From Desulfomicrobium sp. ZS1 (GTDB taxonomy: Bacteria > Desulfobacterota > Desulfovibrionia > Desulfovibrionales > Desulfomicrobiaceae), in NCBI RefSeq assembly GCF_024204645.1, contig NZ_CP100351.1:1922001-1986000 (forward strand): a DNA stretch of 64,000 nucleotides, given 5' to 3'. Positions 19,726-26,622 of the stretch are shown here, piece after piece. A program made the translations under genes and the position numbers. Each line of letters opens with the position of its first letter. The first letter of the stretch is position 1. The notes below the pieces were generated by a model. That model was not told the DNA's origin and ran no database searches. It was given only the letters and a program-made list of their open reading frames with translations.

Positions 19726-22341
19726 ATGGAAAAAATAGACTTACTCTGGATGCACATTCACGATCTTTTTAAAATGCTCGACAGGCAGGCCGCCACCAAG
19801 GATTTCAAACTGCGCGCCCCCGAGGAACCCTTCACGGAAGTCGGGCATATCGCCCACCGCTACAATCACGTGCTGGACGCCCTGCACGACGCCGTCTCCA
19901 AGACCGAAGCCATTGTCAAAACAGCCGCCGACGCGATCATCGTCTTCACCACGGACACGCAGCGCATCATCTCCGCCAACCCCGGCGCGAGCCTCATCTT
20001 CGGGCATCCCGTCCTGCATCTGGAAGGGATGACCATCCCCGAGCTGCTGCCGGCCTGGGAAATGTCCGGTTCAGGCGACAGCGGAACATCCTTGCCGCAC
20101 GCCATGCGCTCAAGCAATCAGGTGGAGGTCATGGGACGCAGGGCCAACGGCACAGAGGTGACCCTTGAGGCCGTGATCACGCAGTCGAGCGGACGCCAGG
20201 GAGACTTTTTCATCGGCACGTTCCGCGACATCTCCGAACGCAAGCTCTACGAGAACGAGCTGCGCAAGGCCGAAGAGAACTTTCGCAGCATCTTTGAAAA
20301 CGCCGTCGAAGGAATCTTCCGCACCAACACCCAGGGACGCTACATGCAGGCCAACCCCGCGCTGGCGAGAATTTACGGATTTGAAAGCCCGGCCGAACTC
20401 ATGCGCCACTACGACGACATAAGCCGCCAGCTCTATGTCGAAGCCGGCCGCAGGGAGGAGTTCATCCGGTTGCTAGGGGATAAGGAGGAGATTTTCGATT
20501 TCGAATCGGCCATACGCCGCAAGGACGGCTCCGTCATCTGGATTTCGGAGAATGCCCGGGCAGTGAAGGACGCGGCAGGGAATGTCCTCTGCTACGAGGG
20601 CACGGTCATGGACATCACCCAGCGCCGCGCCATGCAGCAGGCCCTGGACCGGCAGATGGCCCTCTTCGGTCAGCTGTTCGAGGATTCCCCCCTGGCCATC
20701 GCCCTGGTGGATACCGTGGGCCGCATCGCCCAAGTCAACGGCGGCTTCGAGAGACTTTTCGGCTACAGGCGAGCCGACATCCTGGGCAAGGACAACAGGC
20801 TCTTCATCGTGCCCGAGGAGCAGCTGTCCGAGATCAACAGCATCCGCCAGCGCATCCTCGACGGCGAGACGGTGCAGCGGGAGACGCTGCGGCGGACCAG
20901 CCGGGGCGACATCGTCCCGGTCAACCTTCTGGGCCATCCGGTGCGCATCGGCGGCGAGATCACCAACATCTTCTGGATCTACCAGGACATCTCCGAACGC
21001 AAGGAGTTCGAACGGCAGATCACCCATCAGGCCTTCCACGACTCCCTGACCGGCCTGCCGAACCGCTCCCTCTTCCGGGAACGCCTCGGGCGCGCCGTAG
21101 AGAGAACAAAACGCCGGCCCGACTATCACTTCGCCGCCATGCTCATCGATCTGAACAAGTTCAAATGGGTCAACGATTCCCTCGGGCATCAGGCCGGCGA
21201 CGCCCTGCTGGTGGAAATTGCCTCGCGCCTGAATTCGTGCGTTCGCCGCGTGGACACCGTGGCCAGGCTGGGTGGTGACGAGTTCGCGGTCCTGCTTGAG
21301 GAATTCCGGACCAACAAGGAGGTCATCAGCGTGGCCAGCCGCATCCAGAGCGAGGTGCGCCGCGCCTTTCTCTGGAATGGCAAGGAGATCCTCTCCGGGG
21401 CCAGCGTGGGCATCGTGCTGCAGACGCGGGGCTACGAGCGATCCGAGGACATTCTGCGGGACGCGGATATCGCCATGTACAAGGCCAAGGAGCGCGGACG
21501 CGGACATCTGGTTTTTCACAACCGCATGCGTCAGGAGGTGCTGGAAGTCATAACCATGGAGAATGAGCTGCGCAGGGCTATCGAAGGAAATAGCCTCGAA
21601 CTCCACTATCAGCCGATTTTCGATGTCGACGGCGGCAAACTCGAAGGGTTCGAGGCCCTCGTGCGATGGCGGCATCCAGAGCGCGGCATGATCATGCCCG
21701 ACCGCTTCATTCCCCTGGCCGAAGAATCCGGGCTGATCGTGCCCCTGGGACAGTGGGTGGTCAATGCGGCCTGCAGGCAGCTCAAAAGCTGGGACGACGA
21801 AAGCGGGGCCGGGGGCTATGGCCTGACCATGAGTGTCAACCTCTCCTGCAAGCAGTTCGCCCAGCACACCCTGGTCGATATGATCTTAAGAGCGCTGCGC
21901 GAGAACGACATTGCCCCGCCGCGCCTGAAGCTGGAAATCACCGAAAGCGCCATCATCCTCGACCCCGCCGCCGCCACGGAGAAGCTGCGCCGGTTGAAGG
22001 AGATAGGCGTGCTCCTGGCGGTGGACGATTTCGGCACCGGCTATTCTTCCTTAAGCTACCTGCGCCAGTTTCCCATGGACATCCTCAAGATCGACCGTTC
22101 CTTCATCAGCGGCACGGACACGCCCAAGGAGAACGCCGAGATCGTCCGCTCCATCGTGGACATGGCCCACAGCCTGGGCCTCAGAGTCACCGCCGAAGGC
22201 GTGGAGACGCAGGAACAGCTTGAACGCCTACAATCCATCAACTGCGACCGCGCCCAAGGCTACATGTTCTCAAAACCCATGGCTCCGGAAGACGCCGGGA
22301 GCATGATTCGCGCAGCGGTTTTGGATGGGGGCTCGAACTGA
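19726..22341 (+). CDS. PAS-GGDEF-EAL cyclic-di-GMP protein
   Basis: About 871 residues from the ATG at 19726 (MEKIDLLWMHIHDLF); the frame is open 33 codons further up and the ribosome site is weak, so the start is uncertain. A short HAMP-like N-terminal segment is followed by three PAS domains, with a PAC-like end at ITNIFWIYQDISERKEFERQI. The GGDEF domain has an intact RLGGDEFAV near residue 515, and the EAL domain is intact (GFEALVRWRHPERG near 640, DDFGTGYSSL, LKIDRSFI). No membrane segment is seen. It could both make and degrade cyclic-di-GMP in response to a cytoplasmic signal. The 3' neighbour is an MCP-like gene. Confidence 0.9.
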   Translation: MEKIDLLWMHIHDLFKMLDRQAATKDFKLRAPEEPFTEVGHIAHRYNHVLDALHDAVSKTEAIVKTAADAIIVFTTDTQRIISANPGASLIFGHPVLHLEGMTIPELLPAWEMSGSGDSGTSLPHAMRSSNQVEVMGRRANGTEVTLEAVITQSSGRQGDFFIGTFRDISERKLYENELRKAEENFRSIFENAVEGIFRTNTQGRYMQANPALARIYGFESPAELMRHYDDISRQLYVEAGRREEFIRLLGDKEEIFDFESAIRRKDGSVIWISENARAVKDAAGNVLCYEGTVMDITQRRAMQQALDRQMALFGQLFEDSPLAIALVDTVGRIAQVNGGFERLFGYRRADILGKDNRLFIVPEEQLSEINSIRQRILDGETVQRETLRRTSRGDIVPVNLLGHPVRIGGEITNIFWIYQDISERKEFERQITHQAFHDSLTGLPNRSLFRERLGRAVERTKRRPDYHFAAMLIDLNKFKWVNDSLGHQAGDALLVEIASRLNSCVRRVDTVARLGGDEFAVLLEEFRTNKEVISVASRIQSEVRRAFLWNGKEILSGASVGIVLQTRGYERSEDILRDADIAMYKAKERGRGHLVFHNRMRQEVLEVITMENELRRAIEGNSLELHYQPIFDVDGGKLEGFEALVRWRHPERGMIMPDRFIPLAEESGLIVPLGQWVVNAACRQLKSWDDESGAGGYGLTMSVNLSCKQFAQHTLVDMILRALRENDIAPPRLKLEITESAIILDPAAATEKLRRLKEIGVLLAVDDFGTGYSSLSYLRQFPMDILKIDRSFISGTDTPKENAEIVRSIVDMAHSLGLRVTAEGVETQEQLERLQSINCDRAQGYMFSKPMAPEDAGSMIRAAVLDGGSN

Positions 22342-22361
22342 TTGACTTTAACCCCAGTCCG

Positions 22362-22387
22362 TGGCGGTGCCGCTTGGATTCGAACCC
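22362..22387 (-). other. tRNA 3'-end-like remnant
   Basis: Read on the minus strand, these bases look like a T-arm loop (GGGTTCGAATCC) followed by an acceptor-like end finishing in GCCA. The T-stem does not pair properly and no anticodon arm exists upstream, where a poly-T run lies instead. It may be a relic of a tRNA end or a chance match. Confidence 0.25.
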
Positions 22388-22518
22388 GCCCTCCTGACGG
22401 GAGAAAAAAAAAACAAGCCGAAGAGCGAGTTGATTCCGTTTTCTGCACGCCAAACCCGAGTCCCCGCGAAAATCCCGGCACAACGCTTGCTTTTATTCCT
22501 TCAAATGGAGGCAATAGC

Positions 22519-23874
22519 ATGATTTTCTTACAATTTTGGAAAGGCATACAGAAACCGGGCGCTGAATCGCTCGCAGACCAAAAATCCGCCGCTGACACGC
22601 GCACTGATGCAGCGTTGCTTGATGCCGTGGCCGGGGCCATCTCCTTGCAGCGTTTGTCATCGCCCCTTGACGCCCTCGGGGAGCGGCTCAAGGCCACCAC
22701 CGAGGCCGGGCTGCGTCAGGTCGCGGTCATCGAGGAGCATACGGCCGCAGTGGTCAACCGGGCCGACACCGTAAACGGCCACGCATTGCGCCAGGCCGAG
22801 ATGGCGCAGGCCGCCGTGGAGCACATGGCCAGTCTGGAGACCCGCCTTGGCGAGGTGGAGTTGCGCGTGGAAGAGCTTTCAGCCGCCATGAGCGAACTGC
22901 TCGGCTTCGTGGGCACGGTGGAGACGCGCATCAAAGGCATCGGCTCTATTGCCCACGCCATTCGCGACATCGCCGCCAACACCAACATGCTCGCCCTCAA
23001 CGCCACCATCGAGGCGGCTCATGCCGGGGCGGCGGGAAAAGGATTCGGCGTCATCGCCAACGAAATCCGGACCCTCTCCCACCAGACCGTCGACGCCACC
23101 ACGCGGGTCGACGGACAGAACGAGGAGATCGGACGGAATGTCGCTGCCATGGTAGAGGCCGTGCGCCGGGTGGAGGGCTTTGTGGGGCGGATACAGACGT
23201 CCATGAGCGCCTGCCTGGAGGACGCGCGGGTGGCCCGCCCATGCGTGGAGGAAGGAGGCATGCTGGCTGTGGACCTGCGCGGCGAGAGCCAGAACATCGT
23301 GCAGGACGTGGCCGCCGTGCAGGAGAGCCTTGTAGCCCTGCACGACGGCAGCGCCTCCCAGGCCGGGGAAGCCGAGACCCTGGCCGTCCATGCCAGGCAG
23401 GTCAGCGAGACGTCCGAAAGCCAGCTCGCGGCCGTGGGCAGGCTTCGCTTCGCCGCGCATGAGCAGGCCAGAGGCGCCGTTGAGATCCTGGTGCGCGACG
23501 CCGACGTCAGCTCCATGGAACGCCGCCGGGTGGAAACCGCCCTGCGCCGCGCCCTGAGCCAGGGGCTCTTCGAACTGCTCTATGTGACCGACGCCAAAGG
23601 CAGGCAGATCGTGGACAACATGGGGCAAATCACGACGGCCTACGGCGACACCGGGCTTGGCAAGGATTGGTCCCAGCGCCCCTGGTTCCGCCATCCTGCC
23701 GGACAACGGGAAACCTACGTCTCGGACTTCTACCGCTCCGCCGCCACCGACGCCTACTGCCTCACGGTCTCCGCGCCCATCCTCGACGCCTCCGATACGC
23801 TGCTCGGAGTGCTCGGTGCCGACGTAGACCTTGGCCGCCTCGTCGAACTGGCCCGAAACCAACAGGCAGACTAA
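22519..23874 (+). CDS. Soluble methyl-accepting-type signalling protein with C-terminal Cache-like sensor
   Basis: 451 residues from the ATG at 22519, which has GGAGG 7 nt upstream. Residues about 60-330 are the MCP signalling coiled coil with the conserved hairpin tip IAANTNMLALNATIEAAHAG followed by GKGFGVIANEIRTLS. Residues about 350-445 look like a PDC/Cache sensor (LLYVTDAKGRQIVDN, WSQRPWFRHPA, ILDASDTLLGVLGADVDL). There is no signal peptide or membrane segment, so the sensor is cytoplasmic and sits after the signalling domain, the reverse of the usual order. It should couple to CheA/CheW. The ligand is unknown. Confidence 0.85.
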   Translation: MIFLQFWKGIQKPGAESLADQKSAADTRTDAALLDAVAGAISLQRLSSPLDALGERLKATTEAGLRQVAVIEEHTAAVVNRADTVNGHALRQAEMAQAAVEHMASLETRLGEVELRVEELSAAMSELLGFVGTVETRIKGIGSIAHAIRDIAANTNMLALNATIEAAHAGAAGKGFGVIANEIRTLSHQTVDATTRVDGQNEEIGRNVAAMVEAVRRVEGFVGRIQTSMSACLEDARVARPCVEEGGMLAVDLRGESQNIVQDVAAVQESLVALHDGSASQAGEAETLAVHARQVSETSESQLAAVGRLRFAAHEQARGAVEILVRDADVSSMERRRVETALRRALSQGLFELLYVTDAKGRQIVDNMGQITTAYGDTGLGKDWSQRPWFRHPAGQRETYVSDFYRSAATDAYCLTVSAPILDASDTLLGVLGADVDLGRLVELARNQQAD

Positions 23875-23996
23875 GACCCGCGTTTACTTTTTTGCAACAT
23901 AACAGCCCGTTATTTAACGAAAGCGTCAAAACGCCCATTCACGTCACGGGTGCAAGCCACAGCGCGAAACAAGGGTCACGCAGCACAACGGTCAGG

Positions 23997-24133
23997 TTTT
24001 GAACCTTGAATTACCCTACATTCCGGATGATTTCCTCAATGTTGAATGGCGCCCGTCTGTCGCAACAGGGACCAGTGCATGTATTTGAAATCATAAAATT
24101 TTCAGAAAATTCAAGGTTCAAAATTTGAACCTT
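23997..24133. promoter_or_regulatory. Operator-like palindromes upstream of the Fic locus
   Basis: A perfect 21-bp palindrome occupies 24113-24133, with 10-bp arms beginning AAGGTTCAAA around one central base. The 14-mer TTTTGAACCTTGAA at 23997-24010 is the exact reverse complement of 24110-24123, so the same half-sites recur about 110 bp upstream. Such a pair suggests binding of a dimeric repressor, or a large cruciform. They lie about 160 bp before the small gene at 24293. Nothing else is recognised in the gene-free 23875-24292. Confidence 0.55.
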
Positions 24134-24292
24134 ATCCCTCGTTCCCGAAAGGCAGGACAACCACCTACGTAGGCTCAGATTTTTGGCACCGGATAATCAA
24201 ATCAAGAATCTTAAATAACTCCATTTTCCGTATGATCTAACACTGACCGTCGAAGACTTTACTTCACTGCGAGCATGAACTAAAAAAAATAG

Positions 24293-24481
24293 ATGGAAAA
24301 CAAGCCGCTCAGTCAAACAAACGCACATCTACGCGATCCTGAAAAGCGTCGTCGTGCCTTGCTTCGCTCCGTTTTATCCTCTTCCGCCGTGGAGGGTATC
24401 CACCTAACGGCCCAAGACGTTGTCAGCGCCCTGCAGGCACAGGATATTCGAATCACTCATCCTGCCGACTCTGCGCGATGA
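24293..24481 (+). CDS. Putative stand-alone Fic antitoxin (62 aa)
   Basis: A 62-residue protein starting MENKPLSQTNAHLRDP. Residues 30-35 read SSAVEG, which fits the Fic inhibitory-helix motif (S/T)xxxE(G/N) with Ser30 and Glu34; in known Fic systems this glutamate blocks ATP binding in the Fic active site. The rest is helical and basic (RRRALLRSVL). No strong ribosome site is seen. Its 3' end overlaps the convergent fic gene by 29 bp. The Fic protein shows no such motif of its own, so this peptide probably supplies the inhibition in trans (VbhA-like). A truncated Fic_N domain is the alternative. Confidence 0.6.
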   Translation: MENKPLSQTNAHLRDPEKRRRALLRSVLSSSAVEGIHLTAQDVVSALQAQDIRITHPADSAR

Positions 24482-25088
24482 TGCGCGAAAAAATTTCTTC
24501 CATCAGAGCATAGTTGCTCCTCATTCCAGCTTGAACAGCCGCAAAATACCGTTCACGGTGCACGCCTTCCATCTCGTCGAAAATCAGCATGGGCAAACCT
24601 GCCTGAAGGCCCATAAGCATGGCCAGTAGCCGAGATAAGCGTCCGTTACCCTCTCGGAAAGGATGGATCAGGACCAATTCCACATGCACGATTGCCAAAG
24701 ACGCAGCGACGGTTTCGTCCTCCCCTTGGCAAGGAGTGTGGACCGCCAAGTGCTCTTTCTCAAAGGTCATCATGAGCTGAGGAATGAAAGCCGGCGAAGC
24801 GAAAGGAAAACCTCCCTTGCTCATCATGACATTGCGGAATCTTCCGGCCCAAGGGTATATACCACCGAGCCAATGACAGTGCATGTCGCACAAATCTTGA
24901 GCCGAGAACCGGTGGTTTTGATCGAAAAAATCGGCCATGGCTTCAGTAGTTTGCAAGAGTGCCATGGTCTCGGCCCGCTGCATCTCAGCTAACGATGTAA
25001 TGCCCAGCCTGTTTTTAAGGACAGTTCCGTTGGAGCCAGGCTCGAGCTGGCTTTCTACAAAGCCATCAGTTGTGTAGCGATCACTCAT
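24453..25088 (-). CDS. Fic family protein (AMP-transferase type)
   Basis: 211 residues, starting MSDRYTTDGFVESQ. The complete Fic catalytic motif HPFREGNGRLSR starts at His142, and an upstream flap region has IYPWAGRFRNVMMSKGGFPFASP. All the residues needed for AMP transfer, His, Asn and Arg among them, are present, so the enzyme looks active. Families of this length are usually toxins or modifiers that AMPylate host proteins. No inhibitory (S/T)xxxE(G/N) motif is found in the protein itself; the overlapping convergent small gene carries one. The chosen ATG has only a weak ribosome site. Confidence 0.88.
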   Translation of the reverse strand: MSDRYTTDGFVESQLEPGSNGTVLKNRLGITSLAEMQRAETMALLQTTEAMADFFDQNHRFSAQDLCDMHCHWLGGIYPWAGRFRNVMMSKGGFPFASPAFIPQLMMTFEKEHLAVHTPCQGEDETVAASLAIVHVELVLIHPFREGNGRLSRLLAMLMGLQAGLPMLIFDEMEGVHRERYFAAVQAGMRSNYALMEEIFSRIIAQSRQDE

Positions 25089-25139
25089 TCAGGTCCGTCC
25101 GTGGGTTGCAAGCCGTCATCAATCATGGCGCTCAACCGT

Positions 25140-25414
25140 CCTTCAACTTGCTTTTGAACTCCAATTCCACGATGCCCAGATCTGCGCAAAATCTGGTTAT
25201 TAGATCTGGAATTTTGCCATCATCCAACTCTCTCAAAACAGAATCATTCTATGATGATGCTACAAGAGAAGCCGTAATAACCGCAAGCGCTTCCCGTATC
25301 ATACATATCAGTACGCACGGCTTTCTAACGAACCATGAGTATTTGATCGGTATACACCCAAGTTCAAATCAGCCAGTCATAGAATTTCCCTCACCACATA
25401 TTGACAAATTATAG
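25140..25414 (+). pseudogene. Possible remnant of a CHAT-domain protein
   Basis: The open frame here contains YDDATREAVITASASRII followed by HISTHGF. This resembles the AT-rich helix and catalytic-histidine segment of CHAT proteases (usually ATR...ivHlaTHG). No catalytic-cysteine half follows: the frame stops at 25412-25414, inside the tetR promoter region. No ribosome site or credible start is seen, and it begins at the 5' end of the opposite fic gene. It is best read as a decayed fragment; a chance match is possible. Confidence 0.35.
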
Positions 25415-25429
25415 ACGACCGGTCTATTT
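25401..25429 (+). promoter_or_regulatory. tetR promoter with embedded TetR operator
   Basis: TTGACA at 25401-25406 and a -10-like CTATTT 17 bp downstream flank the operator TAGACGACCGGTCTA (25412-25426), which has TAGAC/GTCTA arms. The same 15-mer recurs at 26056-26070, so the encoded regulator probably represses its own gene. Confidence 0.75.
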
Positions 25430-25438
25430 TTAGCCGCC

Positions 25439-26017
25439 ATGTCACACACCACCCGCGAACACATCCTCGACGTCGGAGGCCGCCTCGTTCACCACAAGGG
25501 GTACACTGCTACTGGCTTGCAGGAGATCCTGTCCGAGGCGGGGGTGCCCAAGGGTTCGTTTTACTTCTATTTCAAGAGCAAGGAAGAATTTGGTCTTGCC
25601 CTCATTGACCATTACCGCTCCATGCTCGCAAATCAGGCCGGTCCCATTCTTCGGGACGAGAGTCAGGCGCCGCTGGAGCGGCTGGCCCGATTTTTCCTCT
25701 GGTTTCGGGACAATTTTGAGCGCGAAGGATTCATCAAGGGCTGCCCTCTGGGCAACTTGACCCAGGAAATGGGCGACGTGAACCCTGCCTTCCGCGAAAA
25801 ACTCCACGAGAGCCTGGAAAACCTGATCAAGGCCGTGACCATTGTCCTGAAACAGGCGTCGGAGCGCGGTGAACTGGCGAGCGGACTGGAACCCGAGGCC
25901 ACGGCCCGATTCATCATTTCGGCCTGGCAAGGGGCGCTTCTGCGCATGAAGGCGGCGGCCGGGCCGGAACCCTTGGACAATTTTCAGACGATGGTGTTTC
26001 AAGTCCTTTTGGCTTGA
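25439..26017 (+). CDS. TetR family transcriptional regulator
   Basis: 192 residues. The N-terminal helix-turn-helix (8-55) is typical: REHILDVGGRLVHHKGYTATGLQEILSEAGVPKGSFYFYFKSKEEF, with the KGSFYFYF recognition region. The C-terminal ligand domain is of the NemR-like type (FRDNFEREGFIKGCPLGNLTQEM, with one cysteine in GCPLGN). Two identical operators lie before this gene and before the AhpD-like gene, so it likely represses both and releases them on an electrophile or similar ligand. The operator resembles the NemR box (recalled knowledge). The upstream sequence is dominated by operator and promoter, with no strong ribosome site. Confidence 0.92.
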   Translation: MSHTTREHILDVGGRLVHHKGYTATGLQEILSEAGVPKGSFYFYFKSKEEFGLALIDHYRSMLANQAGPILRDESQAPLERLARFFLWFRDNFEREGFIKGCPLGNLTQEMGDVNPAFREKLHESLENLIKAVTIVLKQASERGELASGLEPEATARFIISAWQGALLRMKAAAGPEPLDNFQTMVFQVLLA

Positions 26018-26021
26018 AGTG

Positions 26022-26044
26022 GATGCCGCCCGGCATCTTTTTTT
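26022..26044 (+). terminator. Rho-independent terminator after tetR
   Basis: GATGCCG, CC, CGGCATC and then seven T, starting 5 bp after the tetR stop. It separates tetR from the next gene, which has its own operator. Confidence 0.88.
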
Positions 26045-26055
26045 CAACCCCCAAC

Positions 26056-26070
26056 TAGACGACCGGTCTA
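26056..26070 (+). promoter_or_regulatory. Second TetR operator, upstream of the AhpD-like gene
   Basis: TAGACGACCGGTCTA, identical over 15 bp to the site at 25412-25426, 15 bp before the start codon of the AhpD-like gene. Confidence 0.75.
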
Positions 26071-26085
26071 CTACTGAGGTATCCC

Positions 26086-26598
26086 ATGTTCATTCTGGAT
26101 TATCAAAAACCCGGACAGGCCACGGACGGCGTGGCTGAGATTTACGCACATTTCCTGGGTCGCTCGGAAGTCCCCGCGCCTCTGCAGCTCTTGAGCGCGA
26201 GTCCTGAAATGCTTGGTCTGCAGTTCGAGCAGATCAGATACTTCATGGGCCATGAGCGTTTGAACTTTCCCATGTTGGCGGCGATCCGTTTTCTGGCCGC
26301 AAGCCAGGCCTGCTTCGACCACTGCCTGATCCTGAACCGGACCTGGCTGAACAAAAGCGGCCTCAGCGCTCAGGATATGGACAACCTATCCAAAGGCGAG
26401 CCCGTTGACGCCTTTTCCGACGCCGAAAACGCCCTGCTGCACGCGGTGCGCAAAGTTCTGGCCAAGGAAGCCGTGCACGAAAAGGAAATGGCGACTCTGC
26501 GCGGAATGGGCTGGAAGGACAGCGACATCCTCGACGCGTGCGCCCAGGGCACCGCGATCATCGGCATGTCGTACCTGATCAAGGCGTTCGAGAAATAG
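26086..26598 (+). CDS. AhpD/carboxymuconolactone-decarboxylase-like protein
   Basis: 170 residues, all-helical, of the AhpD-like (CMD) superfamily. The central helix RFLAASQACFDHCLILNRTWL carries two cysteines (CFDHC, spacing three) at the place where AhpD peroxidases have CxxC; the altered spacing makes classical peroxidase chemistry uncertain. The C-terminus (DILDACAQGTAIIGMSYLIKAF) fits uncharacterised peroxidase-related members. A TetR operator sits directly upstream and GAGGT lies 5 nt before the ATG, so it is probably the inducible target of the adjacent regulator in a response to reactive compounds. Confidence 0.8.
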   Translation: MFILDYQKPGQATDGVAEIYAHFLGRSEVPAPLQLLSASPEMLGLQFEQIRYFMGHERLNFPMLAAIRFLAASQACFDHCLILNRTWLNKSGLSAQDMDNLSKGEPVDAFSDAENALLHAVRKVLAKEAVHEKEMATLRGMGWKDSDILDACAQGTAIIGMSYLIKAFEK

Positions 26599-26603
26599 GA
26601 CAA

Positions 26604-26622
26604 AGCCCGGCCAAGCCGGGCT
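26604..26622. terminator. Convergent hairpin between the AhpD-like and HdrD-like genes
   Basis: AGCCCGGC, CAA, GCCGGGCT: a perfect 8-bp stem between two convergent genes, touching the stop codon of the minus-strand gene. It has no T-tract, so its strength as a terminator is uncertain. Confidence 0.5.
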
